From Fagopyrum homotropicum (Eukaryota; Streptophyta; Magnoliopsida; Caryophyllales; Polygonaceae): DNA of 64,000 nt. Location of the stretch: contig BSWB01000002.1 in assembly GCA_033239125.1 (NCBI GenBank), positions 46,845,001 to 46,909,000 of the forward strand. The letters are read 5' to 3'. Below, in pieces: positions 21,755-33,766 of the stretch; position 1 is the stretch's first letter, and each line of letters starts with the position of its first letter. The notes under the pieces are model-generated. The model did no database searches, was not told the origin of the DNA, and was given only the letters and a program-made list of their open reading frames with translations. The position numbers were made by a program, and so were the translations under genes.

Positions 21755-22130
21755 GTGTATGTAAATTCCGGTATGTAAATTCCGGTATATAATTTCGGGT
21801 ATGTAAATTTCGGTATGTAAATTCCGGTATGTAAATCATAAAAAATAAAAAAGGCCAAAAAGAAAAAAATAAATAATATTATGGTATGAGTTTCTGTTAT
21901 GAATTTTATGTCAAAAACTCATACCAAAAAATAATAATAAAGAAAAGGATCAAAAAAAAATTCAGAGATGAAATAATTCTGGTATGAAAAAAATTTTGGT
22001 ATGAAAAAATTCTGGTATGAACTTCTAGTATGAAAAAATTCTGGTATGAACTTCTAGCATGAGAAATAAAAAATAATAAAGAAAATAAAAAAGGAAAAAA
22101 ATAAAGAAAATAAAAAAACAAATTCAGTAA
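21755..22130. repeat. GGTATGxAATTTC minisatellite-like array (inverted relative of 44330-44760)
   Basis: Irregular units built on TTCCGGTATGTAAA and TTCTGGTATGAA run through AT-rich spacers and end with AAATTCAGTAATTAAAATT. The reverse complement of this ending opens the array at 44330, so both belong to one repeat family in opposite orientations. Confidence 0.75.
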
Positions 22131-23334
22131 TTAAAATTTAAAACCTAGATTATGTTTTTTCCATAATTTTCACAATATACATGATCTAGCCACTTAATAT
22201 GCTTAGTGTATCGATAAAATGGCAAATAAATAACCGACATACTATAAAAACAACCACAAATAATCAAGTTAATGAGGAGATTAAAAAAATCAAGATTTTG
22301 TAACTTTTAATTTTTCTCGTAAATTTAAGCTCTCAAACATCTTGTCTTTAAATCATAGTTTTATCTTCTTCACCGACTACCTTTTTAATTACAACTTAGT
22401 TTTTTTTTCCGCTTGATATACAAATTGTTGATAATATATAGGAGGATGTTGATGTGGAAGATTTTCCTATGAATTCTTATAGCCGAATATGTATACTTTT
22501 TATTGAAACTATATTTGAAGGATGTTGACGTGGAAGATATTCCATTGAAATCTAAAATTTGCCGGGTTGGATTGTTATATCGGAAATGTCATATAGGAAT
22601 TTATGAACACACTTTAAGCGAAATGGTAGATAAGCGGGGTAAAGATGGACAAAAATCTATGTCAATTGAGTGGGTAGTGGAAGTAATACACTCACCCATT
22701 CTATCCCTGACAATAACACTTATTCAGGTTTCAAATCATGATATTAAATACATAGGAGAAGGGAAGAGTCGAATGACATCTCAAGGTTCCAAATGAGTAG
22801 CAATAGATGGAACAATCGTTAGACAAAACAAGCGTGAGCACGAGTGTGTTAAAATGAGTAAAGATAGACCGGACAATCATTAGACTGAACGAGCGTGAGC
22901 ATGTGCGTGTTATTGTAAACACTAACAAGATGAGTTGTTGACTTCAACAATGGCATGTCAATTGTTGAAAAACATACATTAATTAAAATAATAGGGTTGG
23001 ATTTGTTCATGACTATAACTTTGGAAAAATAAATCGCTTTCTTACATATATACAAATATGAACAATAAAATCAAACAACTAACCTTTGGACCTTCCTCAA
23101 CGAGTTTTTTTTGGTGTTGGTCGTTTTCTTGTTCACATTAGTTTATTTTAATGGTTTAGAAATGGAGAATACGACAACTAACAAACATAAATAATCAATA
23201 ACGAATGTTAAATGTATCTAGTGATTTCTCACTTGACCTAACTATATATAATATTTAAAATATATTTATAAATGGCTAAACTAGTTAAGTAATATTTTTT
23301 GAGATTTTTCTCTAGTAACTAGGGCTCATGATGT
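22131..23334. other. AT-rich DNA without recognisable gene
   Basis: A plus-strand frame at 22503-22796 (97 codons) has no recognisable domain. A small imperfect direct repeat (GGA(A)CAATC(G/A)TTAGAC..GAGCGTGAGCA type) lies at about 22806-22912. Nothing else is supported. Confidence 0.5.
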
Positions 23335-24400
23335 AAATATGTTTAGTAAATGTACCCCGAATCAAGTATTTTAGGCAAAATTAGCAAACTAGTCTTTTTA
23401 AGCAAATCAATTGAAAAAGAAGACCCATACTATTTGGGATTGGTATTTTGACCCCCTATAAAATAGAATAGAGGAAATATAGTACAAAAGAGGACAAAAT
23501 TTGACAACCCATCGGATGTGATATGTTGTAATATCTCACATGTCACATCAATCAGAAAAAGGAATTTCCAACATTCTTACTTTATCACCTATTACCCAAA
23601 AATCCGCTTACCCAAATAATGTCACAATCATACCCAAAAATAAATTTGTCAAAGTACATAAACATACTCGAAAACAACATACCCAACAAATCAAATATCA
23701 AAATAAAATCATATCCATAAATTGGATAATATTTTATATTTATACCCAATTTAAACATCACTTAATACAAAAACCATACCCAATTTAAATTTGTCATACC
23801 CAAAATTTTCAAAACTCGATATTATACACAAACATCAATATCAAATGACATTTGATCATTACCCAAAAATTCGCTTGAATTTGATCATTATAACACAGTT
23901 TGGGTAACCATAAAACATACCCACGATATCACTTTAAAAATATACTTAATAATAAGAAATATACTACAAAGACAATACACATATAAAAGCATACCCAAAA
24001 ACCCGTTTACCCAAATAATGTCATAATCATACCCAAAAATAAATTTGTCAAGAAATATATTGCCTCTATTTTCACAATCATACCCAAGAAATATACTACA
24101 AAACCAATCCATGTAAAAAAGATACTTAAATCAAAAGTAAACATCTAATCACCATCATTTCAATTAGAGAAATTATTACCCCTATTTTTTAGTTTCCATA
24201 CCTAATTTTTCTTCCTTTTGTATAGAGACCTAGTTTGCAAAAGAGAATTTCAAGGGGTCCTATTTCCCTAATTAATTCAGTATTTTACCATCCAACTTCA
24301 ATTTATTGAAAGTGGTAAAAATTAAAGGGTATACAGACCTAATAAAAAAAAAAAAAAAAAAAAGAATATTTGACCAAATTCTTTATTCATTAATTCGTGA
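23335..24400. mobile_element. Candidate short element bounded by outward-facing GGGGTAxATTTACTAAA motifs
   Basis: The left end carries TTTAGTAAATGTACCCC at about 23341-23357. The right end carries GAAAGTGGTAAAAATTAAAGGGTATA at about 24310-24335, followed by a poly(A) run (24342-24363). The two face outward, as inverted ends would. The interior (23570-24110) is a reiterated ATACCCAAAAA array. No coding capacity. The exact ends are not defined. Confidence 0.4.
23570..24110. repeat. Degenerate ACCCAAAAA-type array
   Basis: Many copies of (AT)ACCCAAAAAT are interspersed with AT-rich DNA. The longer unit CAAATAATGTCA(C/T)AATCATACCC AAAAATAAATTTGTCA occurs twice (about 23616 and 24013). Confidence 0.7.
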
Positions 24401-24499
24401 ACAAAAAATTCAAAATTATCCTTTCCTGAATTATTGACTAATGCAAATAATTCATGCATAAATTCGGTTAACAATAATCACAGCCATAATCGCAACTAA

Positions 24500-24703
24500 G
24501 GGTGTGTTTGGTTGGGGATTAAAGGAGTTTAATTTAGATTAAAATTTAGGAGGTTAATTTATGTAAGTGTTTGGATGAAGATGAAGATTATGAAAAAGAT
24601 TATATCATGGATTAATCGAGATTAAACATGACCAAAAAATAACCTCATATTATCAAGGTTAAAGGAGATTAATTCACTCGCACCCTATTCCCAAGCAAAA
24701 TGA
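24500..24703. mobile_element. Tourist-like MITE (tentative)
   Basis: The left end reads TAA then GGGTGTGTTTGGTTGGG. The right end reads CCCAAGCAAAA before TGA, complementary to the inner part of the left end. Internal GGATTAAAGGAG and GGTTAAAGGAG blocks are related. The target duplication is unclear. Confidence 0.4.
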
Positions 24704-24943
24704 TTTCTTTGCCATAAATTACAAACCAAATCAGGAAGACATACAAAATGGCATAAGTAAACAACAAGAAGTATAACAGTCATATAGCTGGGAACTAAAA
24801 AGGAACATGATTTTGTCATTCAAATTCGAACATCCACAAAGCTAGACTCTCAACTGAAACTAATAACACTTCAACATAGTTTTCTGGATATGAAATACCA
24901 AAATTTCAGAAATCACTAAAAGTGGGGGCAGTGACGCGGAAAT

Positions 24944-25320
24944 CTAGTTCCAACCTTGTGCTGGAGGAGGCACGGATTCTACGCCAGCAGCTGCTGGTGG
25001 TGCAGCAACCTCATCCCATCCTCTTGCAGCAACTGGAGCTACATTGCAGAAAAAATGATTGATTACTGAGAAACATCAAACCCTAACTTGGTTTTAAGAG
25101 AAGGGTCAAATTGAGAGAGAGAACTATACCTTGTACTTGTTGCTAGTCATCAGCAGCAGGAACAATACCAGCAGCAGGGGGTACAACAGCGCCCTCAGCG
25201 GGACATGGTGCATCACTAGCTGCACCCCATTGGTCATTGGCAACTGCAACACCAGACCGGGTATTCCACGAGTCCGTAATCAACACCAACTATAGCTTCC
25301 TCTTCTTCTGGATCCTGGGC
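24944..25320 (-). pseudogene. Captured 3' end of a 40S ribosomal protein SA gene, with intron
   Basis: On the minus strand the readable pieces are DPEEEEAIVGVDYGLVEY, then after a small frameshift VAVANDQWGAA and an Ala/Pro/Val-rich tail to 25130. A GT donor at 25129 and an AG acceptor at 25040-25039 lead into APVAARGWDEV...PAQGWN and a stop at 24946-24944. Acidic-to-Ala/Trp-rich C-terminal repeats of this kind are characteristic of plant RPSA. The frame contains a TAG a few codons before the donor. The intron argues against a processed pseudogene. Confidence 0.55.
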
Positions 25321-26939
25321 ATAGACTATTGTTCGTACCTGTCCGGTAGTCCGGACCGGGTAACCGGAGGGACAACCCTTTTTAAAAAAAATAATGTTTT
25401 TTACATTAATATATATTTATTAAAATTATAAATGCATAATATTATATATTATTTGATAGAGTTAGATTTTAATTATTTAATTATAAATAATATTATATAA
25501 TATGTAGTATATTTATAAAAAATAATTCGGGATGGGGTTTCGGCCGAACTTTTGGTCTTATACGGATCCGGCCCATACGGGTAGACAAGCCGAACTTTCC
25601 ACCCTGTCCGAATCCATCCATTTTTTCTGAGCGAGGCAAGATGACCAGGGTTTGATCAACTCTACTTACAACATGTTGTTAATGAGTAATATCTGTAACT
25701 CATTCATGCAAAGTGTTTTTTTCTAGAGCAAGACAGGATGGTCTGGGTTTGATCAACTCAGCTTACAATATGTTGTGAATGCGTAATCATCTTCAACTCA
25801 TTCATGCAAAGTGTTTTTTTTTAAATATATACAATATGATAGGCTCAATATCAATATCCTACCTCTTTTTATAATGTTGATCAACTCTGCTTATAATCTC
25901 TTATGTTCTTACTTTCTCTTCTTTTTTTTTTTTTCAATTAATAAAAAGTGTGTAAAATGTTTCAAATGTCTCATTTTAATAGCCTGTTGATGTTAAATAA
26001 AAAACTTAAAAGACGATTGTTGCATGCTTTTACTTTTGATAAATTCCACATCATCTATTGCTAGATAAAGATAAGCGTTACAACTTACAATCCAGTTTAA
26101 ATGTGTAATTGTCTACAACTCATTCTTACATAATGATTGACCGTTGGCTCACTGAATATAAGCAAAGTAAAAAAATCTTCAAAACATGTAATAAATTGAC
26201 TCTTTAAAATATGTTATTTCATATTTAAACGTCTTCCGTCACTAGTATGTTTATATTAAACTAAAAAGTATATTGTTGGATATTGTTACTTTTAGGTAGT
26301 TTCACATTATTTTTTTTACCTAATATAAAATATATGTCAACTTAAAATGAAGGCATAATCAAACATACATAAAAGAGATACAAGTAGAAAGTTATGGGTT
26401 GAAATGAGATGCGAAAAAAGGTCTAAAATGAATTTAAAAAAATAAAACAATAATGACTTTAAGGCATTATGAAATAGGGTGTATGTGTGGATCATTTGGA
26501 CAAAGTGACGGATTGTTTATTCACATACTATGTCTATTACATCAAGGCTAATATGAAATAACAAAAATAAAATAAAATTACATAATGTAATGACTTTCAG
26601 ACGTTACAAAATAGGGTGCAGTTGTAGATGATTTGCACAAAGTGACAAATTGTGTATTCACAAAATATATCCAGAAACTAAGGTCTAAAATAAAATATTT
26701 TGAAAGTAATAAAGATAGAGACACGGATTGTGTATTCACATAATATGTCCAAAGTAATAAAGATATTTTGAAATTGTATATAGTGGATTAGGAATGAAAA
26801 TGACTTGGTTGATGGGACGATTAAAATTTTCACCAATCGCTCAACTTACTTAAACTCTCACCCACCCATCCACCATCCGCCTAATATTTCATCCGTCACC
26901 CACCCACACATCAGCCTATGGGTGGTTCAGGAATATCTA
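25321..26939. other. AT-rich DNA without recognisable gene
   Basis: A GC-richer patch with CCGGACCGGGTAACCGG and, about 200 bp on, GGATCCGGCCCATACGGG could be the ends of a small deleted transposon (25330-25620). A loose direct repeat (TGTTGTxAATGxGTAATxxC..ATTCATGCAAAGTG) occurs near 25672 and 25762. The rest is AT-rich without structure. Confidence 0.4.
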
Positions 26940-26954
26940 AGTGATATGATGCAC

Positions 26955-27115
26955 GGACACCTTTGAAAGGCGGAGTGTCTCGTGTCCGATACGGTAGGAC
27001 ACACAAACACGGCTTGGACACGGTCAAATATGACCCGACACGGTCAAGACATGGTCAAGAGGTAGGACACTGATCGTGTCTTGTCAAGACACGGTTAACG
27101 AAAATTCCCCTATTT
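26955..27115. repeat. GACACGGTCAAGA-type short repeats
   Basis: At least five irregular copies of GGACACGGTCAA or its variants lie between 26992 and 27115, with an echo at 27242 (GTCAAGAGGTAGGACACTGA). Likely transposon-derived. Confidence 0.55.
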
Positions 27116-27691
27116 TTTATGGCTAAAAAGAAAAGAAAAATATTTTTTTAAATGAAAATTTGATTTAACGTAATATTTATTATTCTCTCTCATTTTTTTC
27201 AACTACATAGACTCCATATGACCATCTGCCCGATCTTGCCTTGTCAAGAGGTAGGACACTGACCGATCTTCTTCTATTGTTGAAATGTTGTTGTTCCGCT
27301 GGCTGATCCTTCTCTCCATTTTCTTCCATTATTCTTATGATTTCATAAATTGATTTTGAACCTTTTATTACTAGTTTATTATGGAATCTTTGTTGAATAT
27401 TGATTGTGTTATTCCAATTCTTCTACTTTTTCTGATTTATAAATTTTTATAATTGTTTTTCTTGGTTGATTATATTGTTCGGTTGTTGTTGCTTTGCAAA
27501 ATGGATTATTATTTCTTCAATTTTGAAATTAAGTATGTTTATTTGAGTTTGTAAGACTAAGTATGTTTATTTCTATATTTTTTAAGACTGAAATAATTTT
27601 TCCAAGCTTTGATATTTTTATAATTGTTTTCCTTGGTTGATTATGTTATGAATGAATTCGGGTTGGAGCAGTCCCACAATTTGAAATTGTG
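27116..27691. other. AT-rich DNA without recognisable gene
   Basis: T-rich sequence with no frame or repeat that I can support. Confidence 0.5.
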
Positions 27692-28860
27692 GGTATAACA
27701 CTCCAAATTCTCGAAACTCGGGACACTACGGGTTAAGACCTCACAATGGGTCTTGACCATAGCTTGACAACAATTTCACCGGATCTTGCAACAATGCACA
27801 ATCAAAAGAAAAACCGAAAATAGATAATATGCAATAATGTTATAATCCAATATCCAAAAGGAAAGACTTTCAGCGGGATACTACAATAGTACGACAATCC
27901 GAAACGCCAAAATGCAAAAACAAAAGACTAAAATATAGAAATACACATCCCGTCCTATAATGTACGGGAACCCGGCTGACCACTCCGTCCAAATCACTCG
28001 GCATCTATCCTATCTTGTAGGGTATCTACAACGTCGGATAAACCGTAAGCTAACAATCTACATACCAGAAGAACTACAATAGTGCACACACACATCATTG
28101 CAGAAATCAAACACACATCATGCTTACACGGAGATTCGTTTATTATCTTTTATTAAGGTATACACTTTCTAATTCAACGTATGGTGTGGCACGAGGATCT
28201 CTCGAACATCGCCTTTGTCCCCATATACCAACAAGACTGAATCCAATGCACCTCACCGTATACCTGTCTAGGCTAGTCGCAGAGAACCTCCCAGTCTCAT
28301 GTTAGAGTTGGACAGTGATGTCACCACTCGTTATACATACACTTGGGCCAATTAACAATATCATCGTCCTACTCATGTTATAATTATAAACAACCAATAC
28401 ACACACCACCATCATAGCTCAACCAATACATAAAATGTCACCTAAGTAAGTCCCAAGGACTTACTTGTATCAAGATAAGTCTAACTAATCAACCACTCTC
28501 GTTACCATAGGAATAACTCAACCGCCTAATACACAAGGAACATCAATTAATAACTTATCCATCGTCTATAAGTTCCAACTTCCAGGCCAATAACGACTAT
28601 CACAAGTCCAAACCTATCAACCTATTAACATCCAAGTCCATTAGCAATCTATCCTTCATAACAAGGTCCGAAAACTGCATCATAACAGTTTTCCGACACT
28701 TAACATATATCATTGTCATCCTTAACATCCTAATGTCTTAACTTCGAAATAACTCTACCTCCAAACCACTAAAAAGAGCATACATCTTCTAAACCTGATT
28801 CTCTAGCATTTTCTTCATGATCTTGAAATCCACAAGTTACCTCTAGGTGAGACCAAAAAC
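27692..28860 (-). mobile_element. Old gypsy LTR, minus strand, related to the solo LTRs
   Basis: The plus strand begins TATAACACTCC..TTCTCGAAACTCGG and continues GACCTCACAATGGGTC, the diverged complement of a GGGGTGTTACA-ending LTR. Downstream landmarks match the solo LTRs in order: GAACCCGGCTGACC, GATAAACCGT..GCTAAC, CACCACTCGTTA, CCAAGGACTTAC. No target duplication and no clear far end. Confidence 0.7.
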
Positions 28861-29024
28861 TTCTTATGCAATCGGAGGGTAATGAACAAAGAAGCTTGCA
28901 TTCACTTAAAAAGGTTAGTTTTGGTAATCTAGAACTTTAAATTCTTTAAAAATTCCATGGTTAATAAGTAAATGCTCATCTATGTGCATAAGACTTCGTT
29001 ACCGTAAATTTTCTCCACCCAAAT

Positions 29025-29260
29025 AAAAATGATGCAGTTGATGAAGAATTTGTCCAAGTATAAGATGTTTAGATCGTGAAAGTGTGTGATTGTGAACTTC
29101 ATTACAACATCGAAAAGAGTCTATTGGAGATGGAGATCATGTAGCATCAAAAAAGGAACCAATTAACGAAAATGATGCAGTTGATGAAGAATTTGTCCAA
29201 GTAGAAGATGTTTAGATCGTGGAAGTGTGTGATTGTGATCTTCATTACCACATTGTTAAA
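29025..29260. repeat. 143-bp tandem duplication
   Basis: AAAATGATGCAGTTGATGAA and the following 70 bp occur at about 29026 and again at 29169 with few changes. Read as protein, each copy gives an acidic frame (NDAVDEEFVQVEDV) ending in TAG. I do not recognise it. Confidence 0.75.
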
Positions 29261-29489
29261 GATGAAGGACATCTAGGTTTTGTACTTTCAGATTGTGAAC
29301 TTCTTTACACTTCGAATCGTGCTATTTTGATTGTTTTGAATGTTAAATACGCTCTTTTGGTTTATGAAAATTGTTATTGCAGCTTGATATAGTCATTTCG
29401 ATGTTTTCAAGTAATACAGGTTGTGCCGTTGTGGTATAGTTTTACAGGATGTGGTATATAATTTTTCCACCAAACGTACATTTTGTCAC

Positions 29490-29715
29490 GACAGGTTACC
29501 GTTGTCAAAGATCAGTATTTTAAACACACTTTAACAATTTGCGATAGCTCCTTGCTGTCGCCAAAAATACAAAGTTTTTCACCAAATTTAAATTTTGCAA
29601 CGGCTATTGTCGAGGCAAAATTTAACATTTCACAACAAAATTTAAAGTTTGCGACACACTGAACGGCGACGACTTTAGCCGACGCGAAAAATTGGTGACA
29701 ACAAAAGAACAAGGA
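29490..29715. mobile_element. Possible CACTA-type subterminal repeat region
   Basis: Repeated TTGCGA/TCGCAA-type words (TTTGCGATAGC, TTTTGCAACGGC, AAGTTTGCGACAC, GGCGACGACTTTAGCCGACGCG) in an AT background resemble the subterminal repeats of plant CACTA elements. No CACTA terminus or transposase was found. Confidence 0.35.
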
Positions 29716-29989
29716 TGGTTGAAACTTTGATCAAAATGAAAAACTTTGATCAAAAGAACAAGGATATTTAAAGTTTAAATATCTCATTAAAGGTAATATA
29801 TATGAAAAATACTAGAATGAAAAACTTCTTACAAAAGAACACCCCTCACTTGATCAAAATGAAAGCTTGAAACTTTGATCATAGGAGTATAAACAACTAA
29901 AATATCGATATTAATAATGTTATTACAACTATTGTCCATGGATGGTTTCGAACTATATATACCAAGGTCCTGTTTAGTTACGTGGTTGG

Positions 29990-31746
29990 TGTTCGCTCCA
30001 AACGGTGTGTGCAAGCTTTAAATTTATAACCCTAGACGTAAGCTTAAAACAAGGATGCGAACCCGTAGTGTACGGGTCAATCGTAGTAAAAAGTAAGGAA
30101 TTCCAAGGGTCGATCACACGGACTTAGTGAAACAAAGCCCAATCACGGTAAGCTCTAGTAATTACTAACCACAAAAGCAATTAAAACAATCAAAGATGAT
30201 AAACAGTCAATAGAGGAAATATGCAATTCTAGGGATTAAGGCATCTAGTTGTGGTTCCAACTCAAGATCTAAAGATAAGCGGACAAAGCTGAGGTTTTTG
30301 CATGGGGAAGGTGTTACTAAAGTGGAATAGATCACCGGGTAAGTCTCACTACTCACTAATCCTAAACCGTAACTCCTATTACCGGGTAAGTCTCAAGGAA
30401 TCGGGATAAAGAACTATAACCTCAAACTAACACACCATCTAAGGGAATAGAATCAACCTTTACCGGGTAAGTCTCAGGCTAACTCACAAAGATGGGATGG
30501 AAGCACACTCAAACCCCAATAAAGGATAAACCTTTATTACCTACACTTATGATCTTAGGTACACAAACTAAGGAATTACCGGGCAAGTCTCATCCTAAGC
30601 TTGCATTGAACCAGGAAAGGTGTAATAAGAATAGGATTTGGCAAACTCTAACACTTAACTCTCAGTTTCGGATCAGATAAGTCACCTCGGTCAGCCAAGT
30701 TCCACCCCGGCCGAGAAGTTCATCGACTGAGCGAGATGTTTAGGGTTAAGGTTAAAGACTCGAACTTTCAGGGTCCTACTGGAATTTAAGACTATTCTAT
30801 CATTGTTTTTCCCACAACCTTCAGCCAATCACCCTAGAATCACACAAGGAAATTAGCCACTCATCATCATGAAAGTATTAATCAAATATATGGGAAGAAG
30901 GTGAATATTTGAACAAGAAGAATTTAATGAAAAGACTTCAATAACTGAATCAAATATCACAACAAAGCGTTCCTTGGATAAAAATCCAACAAGGCAAAAC
31001 AACAAGGAAGGGAATCTAAGACAATCTTACAAAAACCCTTCAAAAGCTATAAAAGCTATAGACTTCAATCTTCCTTCAACCTTCAAAAAGGTTCTTCAAA
31101 TCTCCCAACTGGAGTATGGCTGCTGCGGTGTATAAACCCTGATCGGTGGTATAACATGATATCGATTTGTGGGAAATCTGACCCTTTTTATAAGAAAATT
31201 ACTCTCCAAAGATAAGATATCTTAGAAAGATCTCTTCCCATAAAAATAGGTAAAATATATGATCTAGCATATCTTCTTCCTTCCAGGAGCCAAGCCCAAA
31301 AAATATAAGATCTCTTTCCAAAGATAAAAGATCTCAGCCAAGAATAAAATATTCTCGCCGCGTCCTAGGTATTCGCCTCGGTCGAGTCAACTTCCCTGGA
31401 TCACCTCGGTCGAGGTGAATCTGTGATCAACCGAGGTGAGTCACAACTGAATGTGAAATCTCTCAAAACTGGTCCAAAGTGAATCTTTAATCCATGGCTA
31501 TGCTTCCTGGATGCTTCCTTATGTTCCTCAATGTAGCTCCAATGACTCCATAGCTCCTTTTGCTCCTTTTTGATGCAAAACGCGCCATTTTACCTACGAT
31601 TACAACAAAACTAGGTGTAGACCTCGATTCTCGCAAAGGTAGATGAAATGGTAATATAATCACATAAGATACATAAAAACATGCAGATTATGAAAGATAA
31701 AACGTCCAAACAAACCCCAAAATATAGACTATAATTCATGCTATCA
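29990..31746 (-). repeat. 3' LTR of the Athila-like element
   Basis: 1757 bp. It contains four ACCGGGTAAGTCTCA-type repeats (one changed to ACCGGGCAAG) and the CCTCGGTCGAGG hairpin cluster near 31374-31440. Confidence 0.93.
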
Positions 31747-31772
31747 AAATACCCCATACTTAGCCCTTGCTT
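31747..31772 (-). other. Polypurine tract
   Basis: On the minus strand AAGGGCTAAGTATGGGGT directly precedes the 3' LTR start TGATAGCATG. Placement and composition fit an Athila plus-strand primer. A similar TAAGTATGGGGTG lies at about 33107-33120. Confidence 0.7.
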
Positions 31773-33505
31773 GTCCCCAAGCAAGTTCCGCATATAGAAG
31801 ATAAGATAGAATGGATTATAAGTCAAGAAAATCAATGAAAAATCTTTCAAAAAACATTTTTATGGTGTGCTACAATCATAGATCACTCTAAGAGAATACT
31901 TCATGGAATTTAAAATCAATGTATGATTAAAACATTTTATAAATATAAGAAAGTTGTTCATCTTTGCATAAAATCATAAAATGCATAATAAGTCATATTT
32001 ATCAAAATCAATCATGTATAATCCAGTTTAAACCACTAAGTCAATCAACAAGCTCGAGGTCTCAAGGGCTTCCTAAAAGAAAGGTCAAGAAACGTGTAGG
32101 GTAGGGATGTATGTAAGGTAATGTGGTGCTAGAATCCGGGAAAAGGATGAACTTCACTTCACTTTGACTTGCAACATCTTCCACCAATAAGCTTTGCTTA
32201 TTTCACACTTTTTTTTCTTTTTACTTTACTTTTTGGGATGCATGGACAGAGGTGCACAATAACCGAAGCCTAGGAAATCAGCAATCATCAATTTCTTGAG
32301 ATGCATCAAACCCTTGATGCACATACCATGACCCGTTAGGAATATCGCTCAATCCAACTTTGGCAAGACACAAACACCCGGCTATGTGAATGGTGCCGAG
32401 TTACTCATCTTCATGATTGACTTCCCCAAACCTATTATTACTTTCTAACACTTTCACTTCCAGCCAACTTCTCAACTTTAACTTCACTTGCTTTCACCAC
32501 TTCGCTTGCTTCCAAATTCCCGGATAGGTAAAGGGAGGCAAAATGTATATGAGGGGCTAAGCATGATTAAGAAGAAGAAGAAGAGAGAAAAATGAATTGC
32601 CTTGGTCTTTCCAGGAGGAAAGTGAGAGAACTTATCTTGCGGTGTCAACCTTCAAATTCAACATAACTTGGATAAAAACAAAGTATTAAACATGCCAATA
32701 ATTTCAAACAAAGCATTTAGCAACTTAAACATATTATAAAACCTTTCAAACACATAAAGATTTTAAAACCAGTCAGTAAACAAAGTCTTCACTGAGATCA
32801 TATCCAGATAAGGAGCACAAAAATCGTTTCGAAAACTCTCAGTTAACCTACCTCGGTCGAGGTGTTCTTAGGTCAACCGAGGTGAAACACCTCGTTCGGC
32901 CAGAACTCCACTGGTCGAGGTCAAATTTTTTTTTTTTTTTTTTTTAAAACTAGTTTTTTTCAGTTTCGACGTTTTTCCCAATCAAATAACCTATATGTAT
33001 GCATGCAGTCTCAGATAAACACATAGATGCAAAAGTGAAGCATGCATATGAATAAATATCCGGTCAAATAAAGTCATACATCACATAAGTCAAATACATC
33101 AATCAACACCCCATACTTAGGACACACTGTCCCAGTGGGTCAAAATAAGTCTAAGGAATAAAATACTCACCGGATATAGCTAAACTGCATGAAGAAGTAA
33201 GAAACAGCTCCTAGATAAACCCATCTCGGTTGGCGAAGCACATCTCGGTCGAGGTGTTCTGACAGTACCCGAGATGTATCTCAGTAAAGCTCGTTTCCTC
33301 AACTTCTCGAAATTTTGTTCTTCCAGTGTAGCTCCTGAACTGTGATCCTTCCTTTTGGAATACCTGGTTGTTGTCTAGAGGAAAACAAAAACAAAGCAAC
33401 TATCTAAACTAAACTAGAAAAGGGAGAAGAAAGCAATACCTTGGGTTGCCTCCCAAGAAGCGCTTGGTTTAAGGTCGCTAGCTGGACCCTTCTCCATAGA
33501 ATTAC
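31773..33505 (-). other. Non-coding 3' internal region of the Athila-like element
   Basis: About 1.7 kb without a supported frame. It carries further CCTCGGTCGAGG-type motifs (32850-32925, 33221-33260), a 20-bp poly(T) (32926-32945), and near 33455 the GCTTCTTGGGAGGCAACCC stretch that commonly follows pol in Athila elements. Confidence 0.7.
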
Positions 33506-33766
33506 TCAATGTACCTTGAACACCATGGAGTGCTCATCACATCCATCATAAAATTCTTCCAAAAAGGTTCCGGTTCCTAATTTCACCGGTAAATGGTAAG
33601 ATCTCCCACGTACAAGCTTGTACGGTTTGATTCTCACCGGAATCCTTCTAGCCTTCCTGCACTTCAATGGGACATAATCTAGCCTTGCGTCCCATCCTTT
33701 CCTTGATCGAGAAAACAACTTCTCGAGAATCCTAGTAGCTTCCCCATCTTTAGCATGGGGATGGTA
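33506..33766 (-). pseudogene. Integrase-like tail in frame with the upstream frame after a TAG
   Basis: Directly continuing the frame of the 273-codon ORF past its TAG, the minus strand encodes YHPHAKDGEA, ILEKLFSRSRKGWDARLD and PYKLVRGRSYHLPVKL, ending in TGA at 33506. These align in order with the Athila integrase blocks at 60.6-61.1 kb (YHPQTS, ILEKTVSRTRNDW, PYNLVYGNSCHLPVEL). The catalytic Glu block and the conserved aromatic residues are replaced, so it has no integrase activity. It may be a conserved non-catalytic tail or decayed integrase. Confidence 0.6.

Larger units (their letters stand above)
29769..32888. repeat. Partner of the 5133-8252 duplication
   Basis: It covers host flank (29769-29989), the 3' LTR and the adjoining internal DNA up to GGTGAAAC at 32888. 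This copy is continuous with a complete element, so it is probably nearer the original arrangement. Confidence 0.9.

Noticed and set aside
25330..25620. Possible hAT-type ends (CCGGACCGGGTAACCGG and GGATCCGGCCCATACGGG)
   Set aside because: The two stretches do not align as inverted repeats beyond a few bases, and no 8-bp duplication was found.
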